Assembly: GCA_013397455.1 (NCBI GenBank)
Contig: VYZB01000124.1
Span: 1,465,199-1,529,198 of the forward strand
Direction: 5' to 3'
Origin: Crotophaga sulcirostris
Lineage: Eukaryota; Chordata; Aves; Cuculiformes; Crotophagidae
DNA: 64,000 bases
Positions 21,258 through 31,997 of this stretch are shown piece after piece (position 1 is the first letter of the stretch; each line of letters opens with the position of its first letter). Under the pieces are notes generated by a model. That model ran no database searches. It had not been told where the DNA came from and worked only from the letters and a program-made list of their open reading frames with translations. The translations under genes and the position numbers were made by a program.

Positions 21258-22816
21258 AGCTTGCAACGTCTTAAGATGTCCACAGGTTCTGAGTGTTTCC
21301 CTTCGTGCTTTTAGGGAACAGCAGAGCAGCTGTCCCACATGGGACGGTCATCTTGGCAGCTTTGGAAGGTTTAAGCCAAAAACTATAAAGATCTTTCTGT
21401 TGGAGTCATTGGGTTCTGGGTTTGTGAATGTAAGAACTCATTCTCAGTACCTGCAGTATTGGCCTCCTTATTAATAAATGTCTTCCTGGGCAGGAAGCCA
21501 AGGTGGAAGGCCTGGGGTACCGCACAGGTTACCAAAGGTCACTTTTATCGCCACTGTATTGCTTTGATGGTGTTTATTTAAGTCCCTTCCAGAATCTTCT
21601 CCTAGTCTTCCTGGCATAGGATATGGCCCCTTGGTAAGGATAGAGAGAGTAAAAAACATCTTTCTTTGAGTCAATATCCCCCTGAAGAAAAAGCTTAACA
21701 TCTGATTTAAGTTTGCTGAAATAACAACAGATGTTTATCTTGTATTGTATGGCACATGGCACTACATCTCATAAACCCCCTCCTGGAGCTTAAGGCAGAG
21801 TTTCTGGTCCCTCATTTGGACACTTGCAGGCTTTGTGCTCTTTTTTTTTAAATGTTTTCATTTCTCTGGAGCTTAATCTGCTACCAAAGTATTTATAAGT
21901 ATCACGTTATAAACCGTGAAACGAGGAATAGCAAAGGAGATTTTCAAAACTTCCTCCCGCTAAGCACAGGACTGTGCGGCTCCTTACCTGCAGCCCCCAA
22001 TAATGAAAGAAATGTGCCAACTTTCTGCAGTTTTTCATTAAGGAGAATCCAGTTGGGGTATGGGAATGTGGACAGCTGAATCAGAAAAAAAACCCCTTAC
22101 TACACCTTGGGAAAGCAAAAACTGGGGAGGAAAAATGTAGGAAAACCCCTGTTTTTCTGGGTCTTGTGAAAAGTCAAACATTTTTGCTTCTAAAACCTGT
22201 GTGTGTTTTACTGTGAAAATAGTAAATTCCTGTAGCTGGTGTAATATTTTTGTATTTATATGCAGCAATACTTAACTCTGCTCATTATGCAGCAGTTCTC
22301 TGCACTTAGGACACAAAGGACAGTTTTCTTCCAGTGCTGCTCTGTAAGTGTTGGTGGAGGTGTCCACATCCTCGTGGAAACAGCAGTGAGATTCTGACTG
22401 GTAACACCACACAGCTCTTCCTGAGGCACTGGAGGATTAATGCTGGGTTAAACCAAGATACTGTAGGTGTCAGGAGGCAGGCTGCTGGTATTTCAGATTG
22501 CAAAATAGGTAGTAGGGACTGACAAGATGTATCTGAAGAAGTGAGTGTCTTGGGCAGGCAGACATCCTGGTACTGCCCAGGAGATGCAGTGCTGGTAAAC
22601 CCGGCGCTGGGTTGAAAAGGGACCTGTAATGTCTCAGAGGAGGTGCTGGAGTGTAGAGCAGAAAGCCAAAGGGGGGATAAGAGCAAGCACACTGCTTGTG
22701 TGCACCTACTCACTTTGCTCTGGGGGTAGTGGCTCTTTCCCAACAAAAAGAGAGGCTGGAAGGTGCTTCAGGCAAGATGACAGCTCTTGGTTGGCCGTGT
22801 CTGAGCATCTTCTCCC
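21258..22816. other. Intronic single-copy sequence
   Basis: No transposon, exon or RNA gene recognised. Confidence 0.5.
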
Positions 22817-23096
22817 AAGTAACAAGTTACAAGATGGGAGGAAATGGCCTCAAGTTGAACCAGGGGAGGTTTAGATTGGATATTAGGAAAAATTTCTTTA
22901 CTGACAAGAATGATGAAGCACTGGCAGAGGCTGGCCAGGGCAGTGGTGGAGTCTCCATCCCTGGGAGGGGTTCAAAAAGTGTGTGGCCGTGGCACTTGGC
23001 GACATGGTTTACTCGGCACGGTGGGGCTGGGCTGGTGCTTGGACTGGATGAGCTTAGAGGTCTTTTCCAACCTTAATGATTCCTTGATTCCATGAT
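22817..23096 (+). mobile_element. CR1 LINE 3' fragment (longest in window)
   Basis: About 280 bp of sense CR1: AAGATGGGAGGAAATGGCCT, GGTTTAGATTGGATATTAGG, CAGTGGTGGAGTCTCCATCC, GGACTGGATGAGC, AGAGGTCTTTTCCAACC and a degraded GATTCCTTGATTCCATGA tail. The first part corresponds to the end of the reverse-transcriptase ORF and 3' UTR. It is continuous here, unlike the copies at 26090 and 43600. Confidence 0.92.
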
Positions 23097-26089
23097 CTTT
23101 CCCTGGAGCTCTAGGCACACGGTACCTGTGCAGCAGATTCCTTCCTCTCTGCAGAATATTCTAGAGATGCCACATTACTGTCTTCAACTGAGACAGATTT
23201 TTTTAATATTTTCTAGATATTTCTGAGCTCACTGATCCATGAACATTGTGGCTTCTTTTTTAATGTACTCTCTGAAGGCATGGTTTTATTTTATGTTTGA
23301 ATCAATGCAGTCCTCCTCTGTTTCCTCTGCTGAATTCTTTATTTATTATTTCCTAAAATGATTTGATTTTCCCCCTCCTTCAAAACACATGTGATTGCAA
23401 TAAGCAGATACCAAATAGAACCAAGAAACAAAAGGCTGAACATGCTGATAATGTACATTTGGTTTGTATTTATCGTTTTAAGATGTGTTTTAATTGGTTC
23501 ACTACCAACATCCTGTAACTTGCAGTCAGTCAGAAGAGAAACCTGTTTCATTTTAAAGCCAGTTCATTTCTTCCCTCTTTCAGCAGTGGGCAAGACCCTA
23601 CTGTGGTATCTCCAAATTTAATTTCATTAAAGCATTTAAATAAAGAGGATTACAATACATCTTGTTTTGCTGTTCTCCGTTGATGATCAGGGGCTGGATT
23701 TCATTGTGCAATGGTTTTTAAAAAGAACAACAACGCAAAACACATTTTGTTGCTTTGTAACATAAGCCTTCATGCATAATTTCTAACGAAAACGTGCAGC
23801 TATAAACCTAGAAATAAACAGTTTGCCTGTTATTCCAGAAGCTTAATCTGCTTAGTTTAATGAAGAGAAAGTGAAAAGGTGACATGAATGCCATCTTAAA
23901 GTACTGGCCTGCCAATGAAATTTGATTGAGTGGACTAAGGGTGTGACAACACTCAATTTAATATGAGTCTTTATTTGAAAAGCAAGAAATAATTTGGAAA
24001 CAAAGAAAGCGAGGCAGGCAGGGTGATTGGAAAAATCACCCTGTGGGTCCTCCTGGACAGTGGTGAGATCACCCTTAGCTCTGGGTCTGCCAGAGGTTTG
24101 CTGAGCGTGTTCGTAAAAGCTGCCCAGGACAGGGTTTCCACTCTCGGACAATTTGCCAGAGACTTCAAGTTTATTGCTCAGAATTTAAACACCGAGGCTT
24201 GATGCCTCCTGAAAGGTCTGCATGTACTGCACAGGAATTCATTTGAGGAAGTCTTGTTGTAGAGGAGGTCAGCCTGGAAAACCACAGCACAGTCCCTTCT
24301 GACCTTGCTTTTAGGAGGTCAGTGGCACTATTATTTTGGTCTGTCAGCTTCTATCTTCAAGCTGTAATTTTGGATTAGCAATTTTCATAGACATTTTATG
24401 TTTTAAAGAGTAAAACTGTCCTTTTGCTCTTGCTAAACTCATTGATAAATACAAAAAGCTGGGCTTCAGAGTGGACAGTTGCACATATTTCTATTTTCCA
24501 ACTCAGCACAACACACTTTACCAAAAGTCTCGACTTTGTTTTGTAATTGAGTGTACCAAAAGCTGTATTTCAACACAAAACCTGGGTTTAGTCAACTCAG
24601 TAGGATGCCTGCATTTGGTGGAATTTGCAGGGTGTTTTTAAATAGGAACTGATTACTGCGCGTGGACAATGGGGGGTGTTCTCTCTTGTTCAGCTTTCTC
24701 CTGTGCCTCCAGCAGCTTCCAGATGGTGTTGTAACCCTTGCTGTCTCCTCACGGGCAGGTGAACCAGTGATGACCAAAGTTCCAACCAGACAAACTCTCT
24801 CCTCTGTGGGAAAGAAGGTGTCCCAAGCAGCCGTTCTCCTGTGCGATAACGGGTGTTTCTGCTGCTGCGGTGAAACTGTTTCATGTGGTTAGTCCGAATC
24901 AAGAAGTTTATTAACAGAAGTGGTGAGGTGGTGGAATTACCTGGAAGTTTACCTTGGTTGGTGTTACAGAGGCCAGGAGGAGAGCTGCAGGAGCTGCCAT
25001 AGTCCTGGCCAGGGCACCAACAGCACTGGGGCCAGGGCAGCTGGGGTGATGGAGAACGGGGTGCTCAGGAGGAGCGCTGAAAGATCAGGCCCTGACAACC
25101 AACCAACTGCAAAGGTTTCAAAGCTGAAGTCTTGAAAAGGAGTTTTCTTGTCTTTAGGGAGCGTCAGTAGTTGGACACTATACAGAAAAACACATGGAAA
25201 CTTTTGTTTTAATAAACATTACGGAGCTTCCCTTTTCCACTTGGCTTCTGGAAATGTGGGGAGGGAGAAGGATTTGTTTACTGGCCTACTTGGTCAAAAA
25301 AGAGAAAAACTGGGAAGCGTCTTTTTCCATAAAAGCTTTTGCCGAAAGCCTCTGTCCAGCTGTGCCGTGGCTGAGCCCCAGCCCTGCTGGGAACTGGGAC
25401 CAGGAGATCCCCAGCATCTCTGGGGCTTTGCAAGAGAGAGGGAGAGTAGTGAAAGGAGCAGGACTGGAGCCACGGGTTGGAAGGCCCGAGTTAAACCCGA
25501 AGGGCCAATATCGCACTGCTGCGGTCTGCGGAGTCAGTCCAGGAAAGCTGTCCCTCAGGCGCTGCGATGACAGTATAAATAGTTCTCTCTGCTAGAAAAC
25601 AAACACAGAATCACTTATTTAGCTCAGCGCACTGGAAGTTTGCCCAGCCCATACTAATTATGTTGTATCTTGTGTTTGTCGTGTACATTATAAATGATTT
25701 GTCATGCCAAAGTGGCTGGACACTTTCCCCCCAGTATCCTAATCCTCATTGAGGTTTCTGACCATCTTCTCACTCTCATTGATTTTTCCCGTCGTTTACT
25801 AGAAAACAGCTTTGTTCCTTACCTGCTGCCATAGCAATGCCGCTTCGCCAGGTTCTCTGGAAGTGTGGAGGGAAGGAAGGAAAAAACCTGAAGTGCACTC
25901 TGAAGCAAACCCCCCCTGCAGCGGGTGGGCCTGGGGGTCCTTGCAGTCTGTGTGCCCCCTCCTGGCAACAACACAAGCTGTGCTGCCCGTGGGCATCTTG
26001 CAAAGAGCAGCACTAACGGTCGAGCTGCCGGGCAATGAGGGAGATAGCTTTACTCTTGTCGTACTTGATGAGAGGTAGAGAATGGACAT
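23097..26089. other. Intronic single-copy sequence, 3 kb
   Basis: AT-rich with possible regulatory texture at 23380-23560. A short perfect hairpin lies at 24019-24043. No exon or RNA gene recognised. Confidence 0.5.
24019..24043. repeat. 10-bp perfect hairpin
   Basis: CAGGGTGATT (24019-24028) pairs with AATCACCCTG (24034-24043) across a 5-base loop. A further ATCACCC lies downstream at about 24068. The stem is short, and pairing outside it is poor, so this is not a convincing microRNA precursor. Confidence 0.7.
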
Positions 26090-26302
26090 GGAGCTGTTGG
26101 AGAGAGTGTAGAGGAGGCCACAGGGATGATCTGAGGGCTGGAGCACCTGTGCTACGAGGACAGGCTGGGAGAGTTGGGATTGTTCAGCCTGGGGAAGAGA
26201 AGGCCGTGGGGAGACCTTAGAGCAGGTGTCTCTGCCCATGGCAGAGGGTGGAACTGGATGGGCTCTAAGATCCCTTCCAACACAAACCATTCCATCGTTC
26301 TA
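26090..26302 (+). mobile_element. CR1 LINE fragment with internal deletion
   Basis: Sense CR1. It starts near GGAGCTGTTGGAGAGAG and reads GAGGAGGCCACAGGGATGAT, TTCAGCCTGGGGAAGAGAAG and GACCTTAGAGCAG, then jumps directly to the 3' region (GTGTCTCTGCCCATGGCAGA) and ends TTCCATCGTTCTAG. The segment normally between the GAGCAG block and the terminal ~90 bp is missing. Confidence 0.88.
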
Positions 26303-29020
26303 GGAAATGGCTTTGAAAGGAGAAGGCAAAGGGAGGGCGTAGGGTTTAGGCCAGAGCATTGCAGAACCTGGAGTGAGAAGAGCTGAAATGATGGAAGATA
26401 AGAACAAAGAGGATGCAGAATATGATCAGATGCAAAAGGAGAATAAGAAAAAAAAAAGGTGGCTAGGACAAATGGGGTCGAAAGGGCACAGAAAATAAGA
26501 AGTGGAGGGAAGAGGGAGCTATGGTTTTTCATGAGATTTTTTAAAATAGACATTAGTTTAAAACATGAGCAGGAAGAACCTCAAAAGCAATTAAATTTTG
26601 TAATTTCAAGGGCAATCAGATTTAGATAATTTTTTTTTTTTAGTGAAACTTTTCACTTTGAAAGCTTTAACAGGAAGAGAAGTGTTGTTGATTGAAGAAG
26701 CAGATGATGCTTGGTTGCAAGAGTTTCCAGGCTGTTCAAGTGCCCGTCGTGCTGTGTTTCGGTCAGGTGCCCCTCCTGGCTGACACACCTGTCCTGCACA
26801 GTCCATGCTCCCGTGCCCAGAAACCTTTGACAGCAGTGGTGGGTGTTGAGAGCAGACACTTTGCAGAGGATGGTGAATGTCAGTGTGGCCCAGAGAATAA
26901 TTTTGCTGTAATTACCCATCATGGGAGAAGTCAGTCACCCAAAGATGACAAAGGGGTCCTTACTCTTGATGCTGGTGAAACCCTCTTTGAGGTTTCTTTG
27001 GTTTCTTTCTTTTTCTCCTTTTTTTTTTTCTTGTGGGTTTTTGCTTTCTGCCGAAGAACAAAAAAGTAACTTCCCATGCAGACCTAGTCTGTGCAGGACA
27101 AGGGCTCTTTGGAACTATTTTACATACAGTCCTTGTTCCAAAGAATCTTCTTGCAGCTTCCTAAGGAGCCCTGGCAATATCACGTTTGGGTAGAGAGGGA
27201 GCAAGCCTCTCCAGCAGGAGAACAGAGATGACGACTGACCAAACCCCACGGACGGGGCTCTGCAATGGAAGTGGCAAATCTGCTTTGCCAGATTTCATAG
27301 AGCTTTATTTGCTGTTGGCCAGTGGTGAAATAGACGTGAACGATGAAATTCTCATGAATTTTAGCTTACTCATCTGAACATATGTAATAGAATTATTCTT
27401 CATTAATATTAGTTATTGTTATGCTTTCTATTACAGCAGCGTGCGCAGCTTCTTGTTGAGTCTGAGGCCTCTGATGCCAAGAGTCATGTCCAGAGTGGAA
27501 GACATTCCAGACTAAAGCCGATCAAACCCCCTCTGGCACATTTTCCATGCAAACTTCTTAAATTTATAGTTTCTTTAGCAAAGAGATTAAATCCACTCCT
27601 ATTTAGAAAGTGGCTATTTTTAATTCTGTGGATAAAAATAAATAAAAATAGAACATACTGGTCTTTCCTTCCCATAGGACCCGAACATCTGGGTGGTTGG
27701 TTGGTTTTTGCCAATTATCCCCTGAAAAAGTTTGTATCCAGAAGGAAATTGTCTTTGTGCAAACTTAGCTCAGATAACTTTGCGGGGGGTGAAGCTCTAT
27801 GGAAAGCTAAGTACAAGGTGACAGGAAAGCGATACTGAATATGGTGAAAATAAAATGCAAGAGAACTCAGGGATGTGAGTTACAAGTGAACTCACTGTTC
27901 TTCTGTGGTTTTTTGGGTTTTTTTTATGTGGGGAAGCAGCATCTGTTGTGGAATAAACTGCAGTGCTTCTGCCTGGCAGGGTTACTTGGGATTCATGTTA
28001 ACAAGAGACAGTGCTAATTTCCTGGTGTTTTTAGGTGGTGTTGCTGTCCTGCAGGAAGTTGGCCCATTGATCTCCAAATGGAGCGAGCGTGCACTCTGGA
28101 ATGGCTGGGAAACCCGACCCGCACAGGGTGCCCGTGCCAGCCGGTCGCCGAGGATGCATTTCATCCTCTGCAGCACTGAAGTTGTGTTTAGCAGGTCAGG
28201 AGATGGTTAGCAAAGCCTTGGTTTGATAAGAAGTTGCCTAAATTAGGCTAATGATGGGTTCTCCTGGGTAATGCAGGGGAGAAAAAGTTCAAAGCCTGGT
28301 ATTTATGTGCACAAAGTCCAAATACCTGCCAAGTCTCTTTGATGAAGTGTCTTTGTCAGAACGATTAAATGAGGGTTAAAAAGGCCAGACCTTTTCTCAA
28401 CATATTTGACTTGCTCTTTCTTTCCTCTCTTCAAGGTGTCTTCATGTTACATTTATTTGCTTCATGAATTCTTTATTACACTAATCAGTCCTGATGTACA
28501 AACTCATTAGAAAATGAGCTGGAAATGTAAGATCTGTCAAATTTCAGAGACTTCGGACATCGTTAGACTCAAGGGCCTTTCTGTAAAGAAAAGAGAGAAA
28601 GGAAAGAAGCTAATGAGGAAATGTCAGATAATGTAGAAGTCAATCCGTTTGGGGATGAAGTTTTACAAAGTTCAGAGAGAAAAGTTGTAGCGTTGCCAGG
28701 GGAAACACCTTTTTTTTTTTTTTAATATAAATTTTGGCACAGAGGAATTTTTTTCTTACTGGTGTTACTGAACGCTTCTGGTTTGGGTTTGTAATTGATG
28801 TCTCTAAGTTTACCATGTTACTTTTTTAATGATGACACAGAAATGAAGGGAAATAGTTATTTGAATGGAATTTCTTTTCCATTATAAAAATTACCGATTT
28901 GCATTCTGGGTCTTGTGCCAGTGTCAGCTGAAATCCCTTTCCCAACATGCGAGGTACTGAATAGTTGCACAGTAAAATAAACCAGTCTGATTCTCCCAAA
29001 TCAGTCTATGATTCCATAAA
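26303..29020. other. Intronic single-copy sequence, 2.7 kb
   Basis: Purine-rich at 26380-26530. AT-rich block at 28430-28570 with homeobox-like CTAATCAG (28482-28489). No exon or RNA gene recognised. Confidence 0.5.
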
Positions 29021-29149
29021 CATTCAAGATCAGGTTGGACAGGGCTCTCAGCAACCTGATCTGGTTGAAGATGTCCCTGCTCACTGCAGGGGGGTTGGAC
29101 TGGATGACCTTCATGATCCCTTCCAACCCAAAGCATTCTATGATTTTAT
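29021..29149 (+). mobile_element. CR1 LINE 3' fragment
   Basis: Sense CR1 3' end: TCAAGATCAGGTTGGACAGG, GCAACCTGATCTGGTTGAAG, GGGGGGTTGGACTGGATGAC, CCTTCCAACCCAAAGCATTC and a TATGATT tail. About 129 bp. Confidence 0.92.
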
Positions 29150-29666
29150 AAATGCAGCTGCAAAGCAGGCTTCGGTCCTCTTTAGAAAGGGCTTAGATGT
29201 GTAAGATCTGTGAAAGGCCCCATCATCAGCCTAACCTAAGAAGAAAAAGGTGAAAAAAGAAACAGCAGTGAAGAGAGCAGTAACTTCCCTGTGGTCACAC
29301 ATGGGTCTGTGGCTCAGATAGGGCGAGAGTCGCAGTCAGTGCCCCGCTGGCTGAATCACACCTTCTCCCTCTGCCCGCTAACGGCTCTGTAAGAGCAGTT
29401 CTTCTTCTGAGCAGTGCTGCGAGCGAGGAAAATGAATGGTTTGTGACACAGAACAGCCAAACAGTGGTGCAGGGTGAGCCTGCCAGCCCTTACTGGGCTT
29501 TGGTTGCCTTTGCACCGGTCAATCAAGATGTAAGGGGCTTATTTCATCTCTTTATCGAAAAGAAGGCAATCACATGTGACAAGGAGGGTGGGATGCAGGA
29601 CATCGGGGATCTGCTCTTGGTCTTGTTGGAACTCTCTGTGTGACCTTGGGCAAGTCTCTTCCTCTC

Positions 29667-29710
29667 TTTTGACACAAATTCTAGACATAAATTTTGACAT
29701 AAATTCTAGA
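29667..29710 (+). repeat. 25-bp partial tandem duplication
   Basis: TTTTGACACAAATTCTAGA at 29667 recurs 25 bp later as TTTTGACATAAATTCTAGA (29692-29710), one mismatch in 19. A local slippage duplication. Confidence 0.7.
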
Positions 29711-31919
29711 GCTGGCAACTTGTTTGCTCATTTAAAGCAGGGCAGAGCTGTATGCTAAGAGAAGCCTTTCTCCAAAGGTTTTCTTTCCATCTTTTGTTGG
29801 TAAAGAGCCAAGTGGCAACTCAAATGAGCAGGTCCAGAAGGCTACCTGCTCCTCAGGCTGTGTGAAGCTGAGGGTCCCAGCTACAGGTTCCCAGAGCTCA
29901 GCCAGTTTGTGTGTTCCCTAAGGCCGCACACCACGTCCTTCCTCGGGGTCTGCTTGGAGGTGCTGAGCTGAGCATCCCTGCCCTCTCACCTCCAACCACA
30001 GCGTAAGTGAACAGGAGCTGTGGTTGCTCAGCACCTCATAAAAATGAAGCCCTGTGGGTTTTGGGGGGATAAATGAGAGAGAAACTGGGCTCAAGGAATA
30101 AGATAAGTGTGCTGGGAAATTGTTAGTAGCAGCAAAAGCAGAACCTGAGGCATTTACATACCCATTAGAGGGGGATTTCAAACCTGGACTCTGGCCTGCT
30201 TTGAAATCATTGGTCTCCAGGGGACATCTCACCGTATCCTGCAAACGCTGTGCTGAAGGGCAGCTGCCATTTGGGTCCATCCTTTTGATGGCACTTTAAG
30301 CACCTCCATCCCAGCCGTGGCTGCTTCTGCCCAGCCCTGTGGAGCTCCAGCTGGAGCGCAGTGCCAAGGTGAGCACGCCGAACCCCTCAAAGGCAGAGCT
30401 GCTGCAGCACACGCGGCACAGGTCGATGATTCATCCCAAGGACTTCTTTTAAAATCAGATCAGAGAGGGCAAGCTAGTGAAAGGGAAGGGGGTATGTTCT
30501 GCTTTGCAAATCTAACTCCATCAACAAGGTGTCAAAGAACTGGTACTTCCTTCTTAGCTCTTCCCCCTCTTTCCTTCCTCTTTCTGTCTCTAGCTGTTGT
30601 CTTGCCTTTTTTTGCAGACAAAAACCACATCTCCAATCCCTCCTCTTTGAAGCCTATGGTTGCTCAGGTAAAGCAATTTCATTAGTCCCTTAGGGAAGAG
30701 TCATGGGTATTTTCCTTACCCAAGGGGTGTGGATCTGACTTCTGAGGAGCAGTCTGGGGTGGTGTCAGACCCACACATACGAGATTTCCAGGGCAGTAAA
30801 GCGTGAAGAGCGCTGGACCAGACTGGCTGCTAGCAGAATTCTGGTATGTGTTTCTATTTGCCTTGCTGATGACTTTGTTTTAAACGTCCCTTTATTCAGA
30901 AAAAAAAAAAAATTGTAGGTGGTTTTGCATGTGAGTCTGCTTAAAACCATCCTAAACTTTTCCTTTAGTCTATCACATCACTGTGGTGTTACCAGCCACA
31001 TCTTTACAATTTCATACTGTTTCCTTTCATGTGTAATGTTCTGAGCAGTACTGGCTGATTTGTCTTTGAGCACCTCTGCTTGGTAGCCTTTAATATCCCA
31101 CTGCTCCACGTATTTCTCTTGCCAAATAAAAACTTCACTGCAGGTATGATATGGAAATGCACATCTAATTTGTTGTGTTGGCTTTGGTGTTTCAGAGCCA
31201 TTGGCAACCCTTTATTTTGTCTTCAGCCTTATTTAGAATTTCAACCTGTGACAACCCCTTCTGGCTTTTGGATCCGATCTTCTGGATTTGGCTATTGTGC
31301 TTTCCAGATGGAACATCAGCCTGGGGGCCACAGAGTTTCACTTGGATCATCCTTTTCTGGGGGATCACTGCTGCCCACTGAAGAGTTTCCAGATCCTTCA
31401 GCACTTGTTCTGCTGTACAAGAGTGGTCACATTCTGCTCTAGGGCAAGGATGGCTGCAGAAATAGGGAAGAAGGGAATACACAAGATACGTAATGAAATT
31501 ATTGTCATGTTTTCTTTTGCCAGAACCTAAGACTTTTTTAAATTTTACAAGGAAACTTTAAAATCAAACTTTTTGAACAGTTCTTCTTTAGAAAAAACCC
31601 TGTAAAGAGCCGCAGGAATCACAGAGGCCAGGAGATCTTTCCAGAGCCTGGTCAGCTCTTACTGACCCACACTTCGATACGTTCAGCACTGCTGGTTGCC
31701 CATCTTGCTGCTAATCATTCCTTCTGATACGGTTGCTCTTCATTTGGGTTTTTCTTGCCTGTCTTACCTGCTCTTCCCTCATCCACCTTCTGCAGCTGCG
31801 ACAGCCACTGATGGGAGCTTCATTACATGCTCATAATCTTTTGATTTGGATTCGCACCAGTTGATTATTTCTGTCTATAAATAAGCAGTTCACTATCAAA
31901 CCAATTACATTTATACCAA
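29711..31919. other. Intronic single-copy sequence
   Basis: Includes an A run (30899-30912) and, at 31080-31480, a stretch open in overlapping frames on both strands (about 120 and 96 codons). I recognise no protein family in either frame. No transposon termini seen. Confidence 0.45.
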
Positions 31920-31997
31920 AAATATATCTTAATATTTTCTTTTACTTTTTTCCTCTCCAAATATATCTTAATACTTTCTTTTACTTTTTTCCTCTCC
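31920..31997 (+). repeat. 39-bp tandem duplication
   Basis: Two head-to-tail copies of a 39-bp unit starting AAATATATCTTAATA (31920-31958 and 31959-31997), differing at one base. The pyrimidine-rich half ends TTTTTTCCTCTCC. The near-identity implies a recent event compared with the old CR1 copies. Confidence 0.92.

Noticed and set aside
22696..23076. 126-codon open frame as a gene
   Set aside because: It runs into the CR1 fragment at 22817-23096 and has no other support.
24019..24043. microRNA precursor
   Set aside because: The stem is only 10 bp and does not extend to the ~60-80 nt hairpin needed.
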